Source of the DNA: Cytophagales bacterium
GTDB lineage: Bacteria; Bacteroidota; Bacteroidia; Cytophagales; Cyclobacteriaceae
NCBI GenBank assembly: GCA_022360055.1
Contig: JAKSDO010000278.1
Span: 1 to 64,000 of the forward strand
DNA: 64,000 nt
Reading direction: 5' to 3'
Position 1 is the first letter of the stretch. The number at the start of each line of letters is the position of its first letter. Under the pieces are notes generated by a model, which did no database searches, had not been told where the DNA came from, and saw only the letters and a list, made by a program, of their open reading frames with translations. Shown here piece after piece: positions 38,463 to 47,412 of this stretch. The translations under genes were made by a program, and so were the position numbers.

Positions 38463-38842
38463 CAATTTGATTTTGGATCATGTGCAATTATAGGATTTGC
38501 TTTTACGCATATAATCAAGCGGAACAACTGCCTGGTTATATGCCAACTATTTTCGGCTTGTCGAAGGAATGCAATCCATAAATTAATTGCACCAATCAAG
38601 GCGCGGATTTCTTTATCCGTTTTACATACATGGGTACATTCGATTCAATGTTTGTTTCGACCGGCGCAGGACGTATTCAAAATCCGGAGTTGTTCCGTAT
38701 GACGCCGATAATTGTTAATTTTATTATTGATGCACCCTAGCGTTGGCATTTGTATAGCGTCTAATTCGGAAATGGCATCAAAACCTTGGATTAAGTCATT
38801 TGAGCGAAACAATTTGTGTAATGATCTTATGGATTCCATGTA
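38463..38842. other. Gene-poor stretch, possibly holding a decayed regulator
   Basis: About 380 bases between SusD and the regulatory element of the DUF6807 gene. On the minus strand, a 64-codon frame (38839-38645) begins MESIRSLHKLF. Its first bases and upstream sequence match the start of the intact AraC gene (MDSI at 44150), but the rest does not align with AraC by eye. I read it as the possible 5' stub of a lost regulator, with low confidence. Confidence 0.3.
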
Positions 38843-38898
38843 ATAAAATGCTATGACACCTAATTAGACAATATTTTATCAACATCAGAGTACTTTTA
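38843..38898 (+). promoter_or_regulatory. Candidate AraC operator and -7 box upstream of the DUF6807 gene
   Basis: A 42-bp element beginning ATAAAATGCTATGAC (38843) and ending near TCAACA (38884) closely matches 44156-44197. In both copies a -7-like box (TACTTTTA here, 38891-38898; TATATTTA in the other) begins exactly 48 bases after the element starts. The conserved position relative to a promoter-like box suggests an activator site. Confidence 0.55.
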
Positions 38899-38924
38899 TT
38901 TAACTTTTTAAAACTTATGCAGAT

Positions 38925-39995
38925 ATGAAAAAACATATGGCTCCGGGAGCGATACTATTGATCTTTGTGATATGGATGGTTTTAGGATGTGGTATGCCGG
39001 ACAATCCTTCCGAAAGGCCGTCCAAATCGGACCGGAATAAAATAACCGCCGAATTTGACGCAAACGGCCAGGTGATCATTTCAGATGATGATAAACCGGT
39101 TTTGAGATACAATTATCAAATCGTTTATGAGCATGACGAGTATGCATTTAACGGCCTGGATGCCAATGAATACATTGTCACACCGGACGATACGTTCATG
39201 GCAAACCCGAGCATTTATGCCGTACCGAGATGCGATTACATACATCCTGTTTTTGGACTGAACGGAGAGATACTTACCCGGGATTGGTCCAAAGATCATC
39301 CGCATCATCGCGGTATATACTGGGCATGGCCTGAAGTGGATTTCGGAACGAAGCGAACGGACCTTCACGCGTTGCAAAAGGTCTTTGCCAGGCCGACCGG
39401 ACGGATCAAATTGGACCATGGTCCGGACTATGCGCAAATTGAGGCTGAAAACATATGGATCGTTGAAGAAGGTGTAAACACGATCGTTCGTGAAATAGCA
39501 TTGATCAGGGCATATTCCAGGACAGACTACGGGAGAGTCATTGATCTGGCGTATTGGTTTGAAGGACTGAAAGACAGCGTTACCCTAGCGCGCCGGGGGA
39601 CCCAGGCGTACGGAGGATTGAATATCCGGATGATGACGCCGAAATCCCAGGAAATCTCATTTCATACCGATGAACCTGCCGGTGTACCGCAAAGAGCATG
39701 GTCCGATTTAAGCGGTGTATTTGCAGGAAACGATGAACCCTCCGGACTGACGGTCTTTCAGCACAAAGAAAACCCTGAATATCCCGGAGCATGGGTGCAA
39801 TACCCGGAACTCTCATGGGTGCAGCCCACATTCCCCGATTCCGGGACGCGATATCCGCTTAAGCCCGGGAAACCGTTGGTGTTGCGTTTTAGATTAATTG
39901 TCCATCCGGGATCTAAGCCGGACGTTCAGTTGATAAATAAACTGTGGGATGCCTATCATACCGAAGAAGCCCCGGGGATGGAATTTACTTTGTGA
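38925..39995 (+). CDS. DUF6807 (PmoA-like) lipoprotein
   Basis: 356 aa, lipobox MVLGC (Cys22). The family signature RCDYIHPVFGLNGEILTRDW followed by DHPHHRGIYWAWPEV is intact, with conserved His residues. Despite the historical name methane oxygenase PmoA, these proteins occur in polysaccharide utilisation loci and have no proven activity known to me. The pattern hints at a metal- or sugar-binding beta-sandwich. The gene starts 27 nt after the -7-like box of the shared regulatory element and leads an operon with the oxidoreductase and sulfatase genes. Confidence 0.88.
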   Translation: MKKHMAPGAILLIFVIWMVLGCGMPDNPSERPSKSDRNKITAEFDANGQVIISDDDKPVLRYNYQIVYEHDEYAFNGLDANEYIVTPDDTFMANPSIYAVPRCDYIHPVFGLNGEILTRDWSKDHPHHRGIYWAWPEVDFGTKRTDLHALQKVFARPTGRIKLDHGPDYAQIEAENIWIVEEGVNTIVREIALIRAYSRTDYGRVIDLAYWFEGLKDSVTLARRGTQAYGGLNIRMMTPKSQEISFHTDEPAGVPQRAWSDLSGVFAGNDEPSGLTVFQHKENPEYPGAWVQYPELSWVQPTFPDSGTRYPLKPGKPLVLRFRLIVHPGSKPDVQLINKLWDAYHTEEAPGMEFTL

Positions 39996-40254
39996 AATAT
40001 TACGGATGTCCTGAAAAACGGGAAAGGTGCCGGTTTCAGGTTTCCCCTGGTCGGAGGCTTCTTCCGGGCTGCACTTCCCGTTGAACGGGCCGAAGGGTGA
40101 TTTTCGGAAATATGAGAAACCGGTTTGCTTCCCGCTATAAGAGACTTTTGTTCGATGGAGGATTTTGTCGGATGTCCGCAACGAACTATTTGAAATATCC
40201 GGATTAGATTGAATTAAGACATAATAAACAGATCATATTTAAAACACGCATGTT

Positions 40255-41628
40255 ATGAACCCAAAATCAGATCGTTATTCGCATTCGCGTCGCACCTTCA
40301 TCAGGAATACCGGTGCCGCCGTCATGGCCGCGCCGCTCATTTTACCATCGTCGGTTATGGCAAAGGGAAAAACATCTCCCGGGGATAAAATAAATCTTGG
40401 CTTAATCGGTTGCGGCGGTTTGGGAAAAGCAAATTTAACTGCCTGCGCTGCACATCCGGATGTCGTTGTGGTGGCTGCCTGCGATGTCTGGAAAGAACGC
40501 CTGGATCCCGTAGTGGAAAAGTATAAGAAAACCTGCACCGGATATACCGATTTCAGAGCGTTGCTTCGACACGAAGGACTGGATGCGGTGATCATTGGCA
40601 CTCCGGCGCATTGGCATACCATACAGGCGGTAGCTGCCTGCGAGGCAGGCGTGGATATTTACCTGCAAAAGCCCATGACCATGCATTTTGGCGAAAGTCT
40701 GGTGGTCCGAAATGCGGTGAGGAAAAACAATATCATTTGCCAGATCGGGACTCAGATCCATGCAAGCGAGCATTACAGGCGCATGGTTGAGCTCGTTCGC
40801 TCGGGCAATTTGGGTAAAATCTCAACAGTGCGCACGTTCTTTGTAATGAACGAAGCCCCGAACGGAATCGGGAAAGGTGAAAACACCAACAAAATACCCG
40901 AAGGCCTCGATTGGGATATGTGGGTGGGACCGGCACCCATGCAGCAATTCAATCCGAATCTTGTGAAGGATGCTTTTTACCATTGTTTTTGGTACGACTT
41001 CAGCGGAGGATGGACCCCCGGGATGGCGCCTCATATTACGGATTTACCTATTTGGGCCATGGAGCTGGGATATCCGACGGAGATTAGCGGAATGGGGGGC
41101 AGGTATATCATTGACGATGACGGCGATGCCTATGATAATCACGAAGTGATCTGGCGTTATCCGAAACTGACCATGACCTGGATGCATTCTTCAGCCAACA
41201 GCCACGGATGGGCTTTTCAGGGAATGGATAAAACCGGCGCGGGATATGAAACAGGTACCAGAAGACGGCTGGGGATTTATTTTCACGGATCCAACGGGAC
41301 CTTAATTTCGGATTATGGCACGCATATGTTAATCCCTGAAGGTGATCGCATGAATGGCATGGAAACTCCTAAAAAATCCATTCCTTCGTCACCCGGTCAT
41401 GAGCTGGAATGGCTCGAATGTATTAAATCCAGAAAGCAACCGAGCTGTAGCCCCGAATATCACATTAAAGTGGATGCGCCGATTCAACTGAGTACCTTAT
41501 CACTCAAATTAGGCCGCTCCATCAAATTTGATCCTGACACGGAACAAATTATCGGAGATTATAACGCGGCAAATATGGCCATTCCGGAATACCGATCTCC
41601 ATGGAAATTTCCAAAGGAATATTTGTAG
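40255..41628 (+). CDS. Tat-exported Gfo/Idh/MocA family oxidoreductase
   Basis: 457 aa with a twin-arginine signal (SRRTFIRNTGAAVMAAPLI). The Rossmann NAD(P)-binding part begins at LGLIGCGGLGKANL, and the motif normally reading EKP is QKPMT here (DIYLQKPMTMHFGES), with a GWTPGMAPHITDLPIWAM segment in the C-terminal domain. Exported members from Bacteroidota act on glycosides or sugar derivatives, some by an NAD-dependent redox-hydrolysis mechanism. The substrate is unknown. It lies 259 nt after the DUF6807 gene. Confidence 0.9.
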   Translation: MNPKSDRYSHSRRTFIRNTGAAVMAAPLILPSSVMAKGKTSPGDKINLGLIGCGGLGKANLTACAAHPDVVVVAACDVWKERLDPVVEKYKKTCTGYTDFRALLRHEGLDAVIIGTPAHWHTIQAVAACEAGVDIYLQKPMTMHFGESLVVRNAVRKNNIICQIGTQIHASEHYRRMVELVRSGNLGKISTVRTFFVMNEAPNGIGKGENTNKIPEGLDWDMWVGPAPMQQFNPNLVKDAFYHCFWYDFSGGWTPGMAPHITDLPIWAMELGYPTEISGMGGRYIIDDDGDAYDNHEVIWRYPKLTMTWMHSSANSHGWAFQGMDKTGAGYETGTRRRLGIYFHGSNGTLISDYGTHMLIPEGDRMNGMETPKKSIPSSPGHELEWLECIKSRKQPSCSPEYHIKVDAPIQLSTLSLKLGRSIKFDPDTEQIIGDYNAANMAIPEYRSPWKFPKEYL

Positions 41629-41668
41629 ATGGCCTTTAAGAGCAGGTTGTAATCAAAAAAAACAATGT

Positions 41669-43159
41669 ATGAGACCCAAGACTTCAATGCTCATATGCGG
41701 ATTTCTGTTGATCGCGCTGGTATCGGCATGCAGCAAAAGAGACGGTGGTAACGACCAACAGACGAATGTGCTGTTCATAGCAGTGGACGATTTGCGTCCC
41801 GAATTAGGTTGCTATGGTAAGGAGTACATGCATGCTCCGAATATGGACAAACTGGCTTCGGAAGGCATAGTTTTCAGAAACCACTTTGTACACTGCGCCG
41901 CATGCGGGCCATCCCGTTCTACGCTGCTCTCCGGTAAGCGGACACTGAGTTGGGATGTTTTCAGAGACATCAGGGAGGCCGGTTCAAAACCGGATCGTAT
42001 ATTCTCATTGCCTCAATTGTTTAAAGAGCACGGATACAAAACGGTCTGCATTGGAAAGATCAGTCATCTGCCCGGAGGGGTTACCGACGCCCTGCAGCAA
42101 ATCCACGAAGTTCCGTATAGCTGGGATACGGCCTATGCTCCTGCCGGCGAGTGGAAAGACCCCTGGGGTGCCTTCTTCTCATATACCGGCGGAAAGACGC
42201 GATTGTATGGCTACGACAGGGGCAATGACACTGATCTGCCCCCGTTTGAGGCTGCCGAAGTGACAGACACCGGCTATGCCGACGGACTTAATGCGGAAGA
42301 AGCTGTCAAACAATTGCGGGAGCTTAAGGATGTCCCGTTTTTCCTGGCAGTGGGTTTCTACAAGCCGCATCTTCCTTTTAATGCACCAAAGAAATACTGG
42401 GATTTATACGATCCGGACAAAATTCCTGAGGCTGACCATCGGATGATGCCGGAGAAAGTAAGGTCGAACATCTTGTTGCATGGTAACCACACCAGCTATG
42501 AACCGAGGACCCACTATCGCTGGGCGGGCGATTCGAGCAATTATATCATCACTCCGGAAAAAGAGCGAATACTTAAACACGGGTATTGCGCGGCGGTAAG
42601 CTACGTCGACGGGCAAATTGGCAAAGTACTGGATGAGTTGAAGAGGCTTGAACTGGATAAAAAAACAATTGTGATGTTATGGGGAGATCACGGGTGGCAT
42701 TTGGGAGATTATGGCATTTGGGGCAAATACACCAATTTCGATGTTGCACTTAGAAGTCCGCTTATTATTAAGACGCCTCATATGAGTAAACCGGGGGTGT
42801 CCGCAAACGGCATTGTAGAGACTGTGGATATTTTTCCTACCCTTGCCGATCTATGCAAACTTCCTGTCCCTGACAATCTCGACGGAATAAGTATGAAGCC
42901 AATAATTAATGACCCGAATAGTAGCATCAAAGCGTACTCCGTTGGTGAGAGAAATGCATGGGACGTACATGGAACCACCATCAGAACAGAGCGCTACAGG
43001 CTCATGGTATGGAAAGCCAATAATGGGGATACCCTTGATGTTCATTTATTTGATAACACGGAAGAGCCCTTACCTTATCGGAATGTTGTGGAAAGCCGGC
43101 CTGAAACAGTGAAGCGCCTTTTGGATATGCTCAGAAGCGAAAATTTGAAAGGCATCTGA
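41669..43159 (+). CDS. Lipoprotein sulfatase (S1_7-like, iduronate-2-sulfatase type)
   Basis: 496 aa from the ATG at 41669; the frame is open upstream but that overlaps the oxidoreductase gene. Lipobox LVSAC (Cys21). Asp40-Asp41 are in VDDLRPELGCYG, and the formylglycine motif is CGPSR at Cys79 in HCAACGPSRSTLLSGKRT, which with PDRIFSLPQLFKEHG is typical of iduronate-2-sulfatase-like S1_7 enzymes. LWGDHGWHLGDYGIWGK carries the later active-site residues. Likely substrates are 2-O-sulfated uronates or rhamnose-type sugars. It begins 40 nt after the oxidoreductase stop. Confidence 0.92.
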   Translation: MRPKTSMLICGFLLIALVSACSKRDGGNDQQTNVLFIAVDDLRPELGCYGKEYMHAPNMDKLASEGIVFRNHFVHCAACGPSRSTLLSGKRTLSWDVFRDIREAGSKPDRIFSLPQLFKEHGYKTVCIGKISHLPGGVTDALQQIHEVPYSWDTAYAPAGEWKDPWGAFFSYTGGKTRLYGYDRGNDTDLPPFEAAEVTDTGYADGLNAEEAVKQLRELKDVPFFLAVGFYKPHLPFNAPKKYWDLYDPDKIPEADHRMMPEKVRSNILLHGNHTSYEPRTHYRWAGDSSNYIITPEKERILKHGYCAAVSYVDGQIGKVLDELKRLELDKKTIVMLWGDHGWHLGDYGIWGKYTNFDVALRSPLIIKTPHMSKPGVSANGIVETVDIFPTLADLCKLPVPDNLDGISMKPIINDPNSSIKAYSVGERNAWDVHGTTIRTERYRLMVWKANNGDTLDVHLFDNTEEPLPYRNVVESRPETVKRLLDMLRSENLKGI

Positions 43160-43256
43160 TCTTAGTACCGGAGCGAATTCGACGATTACTTACTCGATTT
43201 TTCGACTGCGGGGATCGGCTCGTATTATGCATCATGAATGGCAATATTTCAGTCAA

Positions 43257-44150
43257 TTAATCTTCCGGCCCGATATCACCGGAAATTTCGGATCTGAATT
43301 CCGAAGGAGTAGCTCGCGTAAAACGCTTAAAAACAGTGGCGAAATAAGAGGAAGATGAAAACCCCAAATCATATGCAATGGCTGTCACAGAAAGTGAAGT
43401 GGTCCGGATCAGGTCTTTTGCTTTCTTAATTTTTTCCGTTAAGATGTATTCCCCGGGAGGCAGTCCGGTTTCTTCCTTAAAACGATGTTTAAAGCGGGAC
43501 AGCGATAAATGGATCATGGAGGCCAGGTGTTCCAGATCGAGCTCTTCATAGATGTTTTCGCGAATGTAATTGCTTATCAAATGGATTTCCTTCGATATTT
43601 CCCCGTAGCTTCCCAGCTCACCACAATGAATTACCCTCAAAAGAAAGACGAGGATATTGCTGTTTATTTCCACTTTTTTGAGGGGATCGCCAATTTTATG
43701 GTACGATTTGAAAATACTCATTAAAATATGTTTTAGTTCCTTGACTCCCTTAAAATGCCTTGATTTAAAATCGAGCAGCCGGCTAATTAAGATCTCCGAA
43801 TCTTTTGCCGATAAGTTCAATATGCTTTCATTTTTTACGGGAAGTTTAATCAATAGCCAGAATAGGCTCCCCTTCTCTTCGGGATAACCGCTTGTGCCAT
43901 GTGGTTCGTCAGGATAGGTGATCAACAAATCACCGCCCTTTAGAAAAAATTCGTCATTATTGACCTTGTAGAATTGAGTGCCCTTCTCCAAAAAGCAGAT
44001 TTCGATCATTCCGGGATGCACGTGCGTCTCCAGGTTTTCCTTGGCGCACTTATAATTATAGTGTCCGAGAACCATTACATTCTTAAATCCCAGTTTTTGT
44101 AAATCCAGAATATACCTGTCGCTGGTAGTTGTGGTATCAATGGAATCCAT
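43257..44150 (-). CDS. AraC-family transcriptional regulator
   Basis: 297 aa. An N-terminal cupin-like ligand domain (NLETHVHPGMIEICFLEKGT, PHGTSGYPE) is followed by the AraC double helix-turn-helix in the last 100 residues (LEHLASMIHLSLSRFKHRFK and ITAIAYDLGFSSSSYFATVF-like segments). No membrane helix is present, so it should be cytosolic and sense a sugar. It is convergent with the sulfatase gene and divergent from the SIS-domain gene, with the repeated element between them. Confidence 0.93.
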   Translation of the reverse strand: MDSIDTTTTSDRYILDLQKLGFKNVMVLGHYNYKCAKENLETHVHPGMIEICFLEKGTQFYKVNNDEFFLKGGDLLITYPDEPHGTSGYPEEKGSLFWLLIKLPVKNESILNLSAKDSEILISRLLDFKSRHFKGVKELKHILMSIFKSYHKIGDPLKKVEINSNILVFLLRVIHCGELGSYGEISKEIHLISNYIRENIYEELDLEHLASMIHLSLSRFKHRFKEETGLPPGEYILTEKIKKAKDLIRTTSLSVTAIAYDLGFSSSSYFATVFKRFTRATPSEFRSEISGDIGPED

Positions 44151-44155
44151 ATTTG

Positions 44156-44211
44156 ATAAAATGCTATGACATTAAGATTAATAATATTTTTTCAACACAT
44201 AAATATATTTA
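44156..44211 (+). promoter_or_regulatory. Candidate AraC operator and -7 box in the divergent region
   Basis: The element at 44156-44197 (ATAAAATGCTATGAC at the left, TCAACA at the right) lies in the 73-nt gap between the divergent AraC and SIS genes. A TATATTTA box (44204-44211) starts 48 bases from its left end and 20 bases before the SIS start. It matches the copy at 38843-38898 in sequence and spacing. An operator role is inferred. Confidence 0.55.
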
Positions 44212-44223
44212 CTAAATGTTAAA

Positions 44224-44997
44224 ATGAACTATAAAATCATGAAAGATCAAAAAGATTTAAGGCTATTAAACACCTTCCATTCAATGGCCAACAGATTTGA
44301 GGAAGAACAACAGGCGCAGCTTTCAGCGGCTGCTTTAAAAATGGCAGATGCCATTGAGCGGGACAGGCTCATCTACATCTATGGCGGCGGAGGGCATACC
44401 ACCCTTGTGATGCAGGAGCTCTTCTGGAGGGCAGGCGGTCTGGCCAACCTCTGCCCCATGATTGATTTTGCCATACATCCTGCAACCCCGGCATATATGT
44501 ACCTAAATCACGAAAGAATGCATGGAATCGGCGACGCTACGGTCGATTATTATGGAGTGAAAGAGGATGATCTGGTACTGGTTTTTCACAGCTATGGATT
44601 TAACCCCCCGACCATCGACTGCGCCCTGGAAGCAAAGCGACGGGGAGCTACCGTCGTGGCTGTTTCTTCCAAGGATTGGGACGACAAGATCCCCAGGGAT
44701 TTTCCGATCAGGCATAAGAGCGGCAATCACCTGTCGGATGTGTCCGACATTTATATTGAAAACTACGTTCCGTTCGGTGATGCCGTAATCGAAGTGGAAG
44801 GTTTTGATCAGCCGATTACCGGAATTTCGAGTACCATTGATTTTTACATCGCACACCGGTTGGAAATGGAATGCGTGAAAGCATGCATTCACAGGGGAAT
44901 CACTCCCCCCGTATGGTCGAGCGCCAACATTCCGGGTGGAGATGCGAAGAACAAAGCGCTCAGGGAAAAATACAATTCAAGGGTCAAATTCCTGTAG
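44224..44997 (+). CDS. SIS-domain sugar-phosphate-binding protein
   Basis: 257 aa, no signal peptide. The SIS fold is indicated by LIYIYGGGGHTTLVMQELFW, DDLVLVFHSYGFNPPTIDCA and GATVVAVSSKDWDD, resembling UPF0309/DUF2529-like phosphosugar-binding proteins. SIS proteins are isomerases or regulators that bind sugar phosphates, often amino sugars. Its stop is followed 2 nt later by the next start, and it leads an operon with TIM-barrel, kinase and permease genes, suggesting a catabolic role for an imported monosaccharide. Confidence 0.85.
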   Translation: MNYKIMKDQKDLRLLNTFHSMANRFEEEQQAQLSAAALKMADAIERDRLIYIYGGGGHTTLVMQELFWRAGGLANLCPMIDFAIHPATPAYMYLNHERMHGIGDATVDYYGVKEDDLVLVFHSYGFNPPTIDCALEAKRRGATVVAVSSKDWDDKIPRDFPIRHKSGNHLSDVSDIYIENYVPFGDAVIEVEGFDQPITGISSTIDFYIAHRLEMECVKACIHRGITPPVWSSANIPGGDAKNKALREKYNSRVKFL

Positions 44998-44999
44998 CC

Positions 45000-46031
45000 A
45001 TGGCCGTAAAGGAAACCGGCGTTAGTTATTACGGGATTTCATATCCCGAACACGCCCGCAAAGATTTTGAAGAAATGAAAGCGCACAACTGCACCGCAGT
45101 ACTGTTGGCCTTAACCGAGTTCGACCTGTTTTTCTGGAAGCCCAACATTCCCGGGATAGTTGATGAGGCCAAAAAGCTGGGTCTAAAGGTTTATCTGAAT
45201 ACCTGGGGGGTCGGAAAATTTTTTGGAGGAGAACCGCCATCTTTATTCCTTCAGGAATGCCACATAAATGACCGGCAATGGACTGCGCTCACGAATGAAC
45301 CGCTGGCGGCGGCATCTCCGAGTTCACCTGCTTTCCGGGAATATTTTTGGGGTTTGATCGATGAATTGGCCCGAACCTGCGATGCAGACGGATTTTTCTG
45401 GGATGAGCCACATTATGCAATGCCAGTATACCCTGTGAGCTACCAAAGTACTGCGGACTTTACATGTAGAAATCCCATTACACAACAGATATTTTTGGAT
45501 AAGTACGGTTACGAAATGCCAAAGACACTGACAAAAACCGTGTTGAAATTCAGATTTGATCAGGCCAACGAGATATTGTCCGAGGCCAGCAGAATTGCCA
45601 AATCAATAAACCCTGATTTATCGGTTACCCAATGTTCGCTGCCGGCTGATAATCACTTTTATTCGTCGTATGCCAGGGGCTTTGATCAATGGGAGCGAAT
45701 AGCTTTCAATCCGGACTACGACGTCTTTTCCACTTCAATCCTTGTAGATGGGAACGACCCCCTGATTGCCCATAGAAATCTCGCGAAGAAAACCGTTAGT
45801 CTGGCAAGACAAAACAACAAGCCGTCCCAGCGATGGATACAGAGTTTTTTCCGATCTCCGGAGCATTTAAATACGATAAAGGATATCGTCCATATCTACA
45901 GGGAAGAGGGGGTTGATTCGATTTTTTCCTGGACGTATCGCGCGGGCAAGGGAACCATTTTGGCTGCTCCTCAGGCCGACAAGGTTTGGGAAATCCTTGG
46001 AGAGGCCTTTGGCGAGGTGCTGGGAGCATAA
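45000..46031 (+). CDS. Uncharacterised TIM-barrel protein, glycoside hydrolase-like
   Basis: 343 aa from the ATG at 45000, 2 nt after the SIS stop; the frame extends upstream but only as read-through of the SIS gene. No signal peptide, so it is cytoplasmic. The pattern of beta-strands fits a (beta/alpha)8 barrel: YYGISYPEHARKDFEEMKAH, LKVYLNTWGVG, CDADGFFWDEPHY with Asp135-Glu136 at a likely strand end, and SIFSWTYRAGKGT near the C-terminus. WDEP after a buried hydrophobic strand is typical of catalytic acids in retaining glycosidases. I cannot assign it to a GH family. Confidence 0.8.
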   Translation: MAVKETGVSYYGISYPEHARKDFEEMKAHNCTAVLLALTEFDLFFWKPNIPGIVDEAKKLGLKVYLNTWGVGKFFGGEPPSLFLQECHINDRQWTALTNEPLAAASPSSPAFREYFWGLIDELARTCDADGFFWDEPHYAMPVYPVSYQSTADFTCRNPITQQIFLDKYGYEMPKTLTKTVLKFRFDQANEILSEASRIAKSINPDLSVTQCSLPADNHFYSSYARGFDQWERIAFNPDYDVFSTSILVDGNDPLIAHRNLAKKTVSLARQNNKPSQRWIQSFFRSPEHLNTIKDIVHIYREEGVDSIFSWTYRAGKGTILAAPQADKVWEILGEAFGEVLGA

Positions 46032-46455
46032 AATGAGGACAAATTCGGATTTTAACCGAAAGCCTTACAAGAGTGATAAGTTCGTATTGTAGTAAATTGC
46101 CACTCCCGGACCCTGCAATGCGAATTCCTGTATGCAATTATCTGCCGGCAAGGATCATGAACGTTGTACCTGCCCATGCCGGAAGGGAGTCCGGTTTGGC
46201 AGAACGGCTGACTTGATAGCGCCTTCACTTACTCCTTGCGCAGTTTTTCACAGAGACATCGAGTGTTTCACATTTGGCATAATCGAAAATATTTTATGGT
46301 TTTTTTGCCTTAAGTGCCGGTTCCGGAAGTTTTTTTATTTGACATCAAAAAAATAGAGCTATTGATGTAGCTGATGGAATGATTTTTTTAAATATTGCGG
46401 TAGTAATTGGAACAGCAGAGATTTCCAATCAAAACACGATAAAACATATGGAATT
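46032..46455. other. Gene-free stretch between TIM-barrel and ROK genes
   Basis: About 425 bases with no convincing ORF, tRNA or strong hairpin. The last ~100 bases are A+T rich and may hold a promoter for the ROK-MFS pair. The operon from the SIS gene may therefore be split here. Confidence 0.4.
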
Positions 46456-47394
46456 ATGAGTAAAGAAATTGCAATTGGAGTGGATATCGGAGGAAGCCAT
46501 ATCAGTTGCGCTGCATACGATTTAAAAAAAAGAAGGTTTTTGGAAGACACTTTTGCCGAAAGCGACCTGGATAATCATGCAAGCGCAGATGAGATCGTAT
46601 CGGTCTGGGGTGATACGATAAAAAAAACGATGCTGTTGGCCGGGACTCAACACGTAGACGGAATTGGGTTTGCGATGCCCGGTCCGTTCGACTATGAAAA
46701 GGGCATTTCGCTGTTTACGGGGCAAAATGAAAAGTATGAAAATACCTATGGTCTGAATGTGCCGGACGCGCTCCGCAGTTATCTGGGATTACCGGATGAT
46801 TTCAAGGTACGCTTTATAAATGACGCTACGGCATTTGCCATAGGCGAGGACCGGATGGGCCAGGCTCGGGAAGTTTCGAATTCCCTTTCCATTACCCTGG
46901 GCACAGGATTTGGCTCTGCATTTATTAAGGACGGGCTACCGGTTCTGGAAGGGGAGGCCGTTCCGAAGCTGGGGTGTTTGTGGCATCTGCCCTTCGAGGA
47001 TGGCATAGCTGATGATTACTTCTCGACGCGCGGTTTTTTAAACAGGTATGAGAAAGCTACCGGAACAGTTTTGCCGGGTGTAAAACAACTTGCCGAACTT
47101 GCCGAAACAGACAAGCTGGCCAAATCATTGTTTGATGACTTCGGACTAAAACTGGGTCGGTTCTTAAAACCCTGGATTGAGAGGTTCGGCATTGAAATGC
47201 TGGTAATTGGTGGAAATATATCTCATGCATATGCACTTTTTGAACAGCCTTTAAACGATTTCCTGAACGAGGAAGGGTTGAGTATGAAAATATCTATTTC
47301 GGAATTGAAAGAGACGGCCTCATTCATAGGGAGTGCGATTTTAGTCGACGATTCATTCTATACGGAAGTAAAACCCTTATTGAAAAACATGTAA
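46456..47394 (+). CDS. ROK-family sugar kinase
   Basis: 312 aa. ATP-binding signature VDIGGSHISCAAYD at the N-terminus, catalytic Asp123 in INDATAFAIGE, and LGTGFGSAFIKDG for the phosphate-binding loop. The canonical ROK zinc motif (CxCGxxGC) is absent; the corresponding segment reads PKLGCLWHLPFED. It is thus a ROK kinase lacking the usual zinc site. It probably phosphorylates a hexose or amino sugar delivered by the MFS permease encoded 18 nt downstream. Confidence 0.88.
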   Translation: MSKEIAIGVDIGGSHISCAAYDLKKRRFLEDTFAESDLDNHASADEIVSVWGDTIKKTMLLAGTQHVDGIGFAMPGPFDYEKGISLFTGQNEKYENTYGLNVPDALRSYLGLPDDFKVRFINDATAFAIGEDRMGQAREVSNSLSITLGTGFGSAFIKDGLPVLEGEAVPKLGCLWHLPFEDGIADDYFSTRGFLNRYEKATGTVLPGVKQLAELAETDKLAKSLFDDFGLKLGRFLKPWIERFGIEMLVIGGNISHAYALFEQPLNDFLNEEGLSMKISISELKETASFIGSAILVDDSFYTEVKPLLKNM

Positions 47395-47412
47395 TTTTTT
47401 AATTAGCTAAAT

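Noticed and set aside
38645-38839. The 64-codon minus-strand frame as an intact gene
   Set aside because: It resembles a regulator only in its first four codons, has no motif, and ends early.
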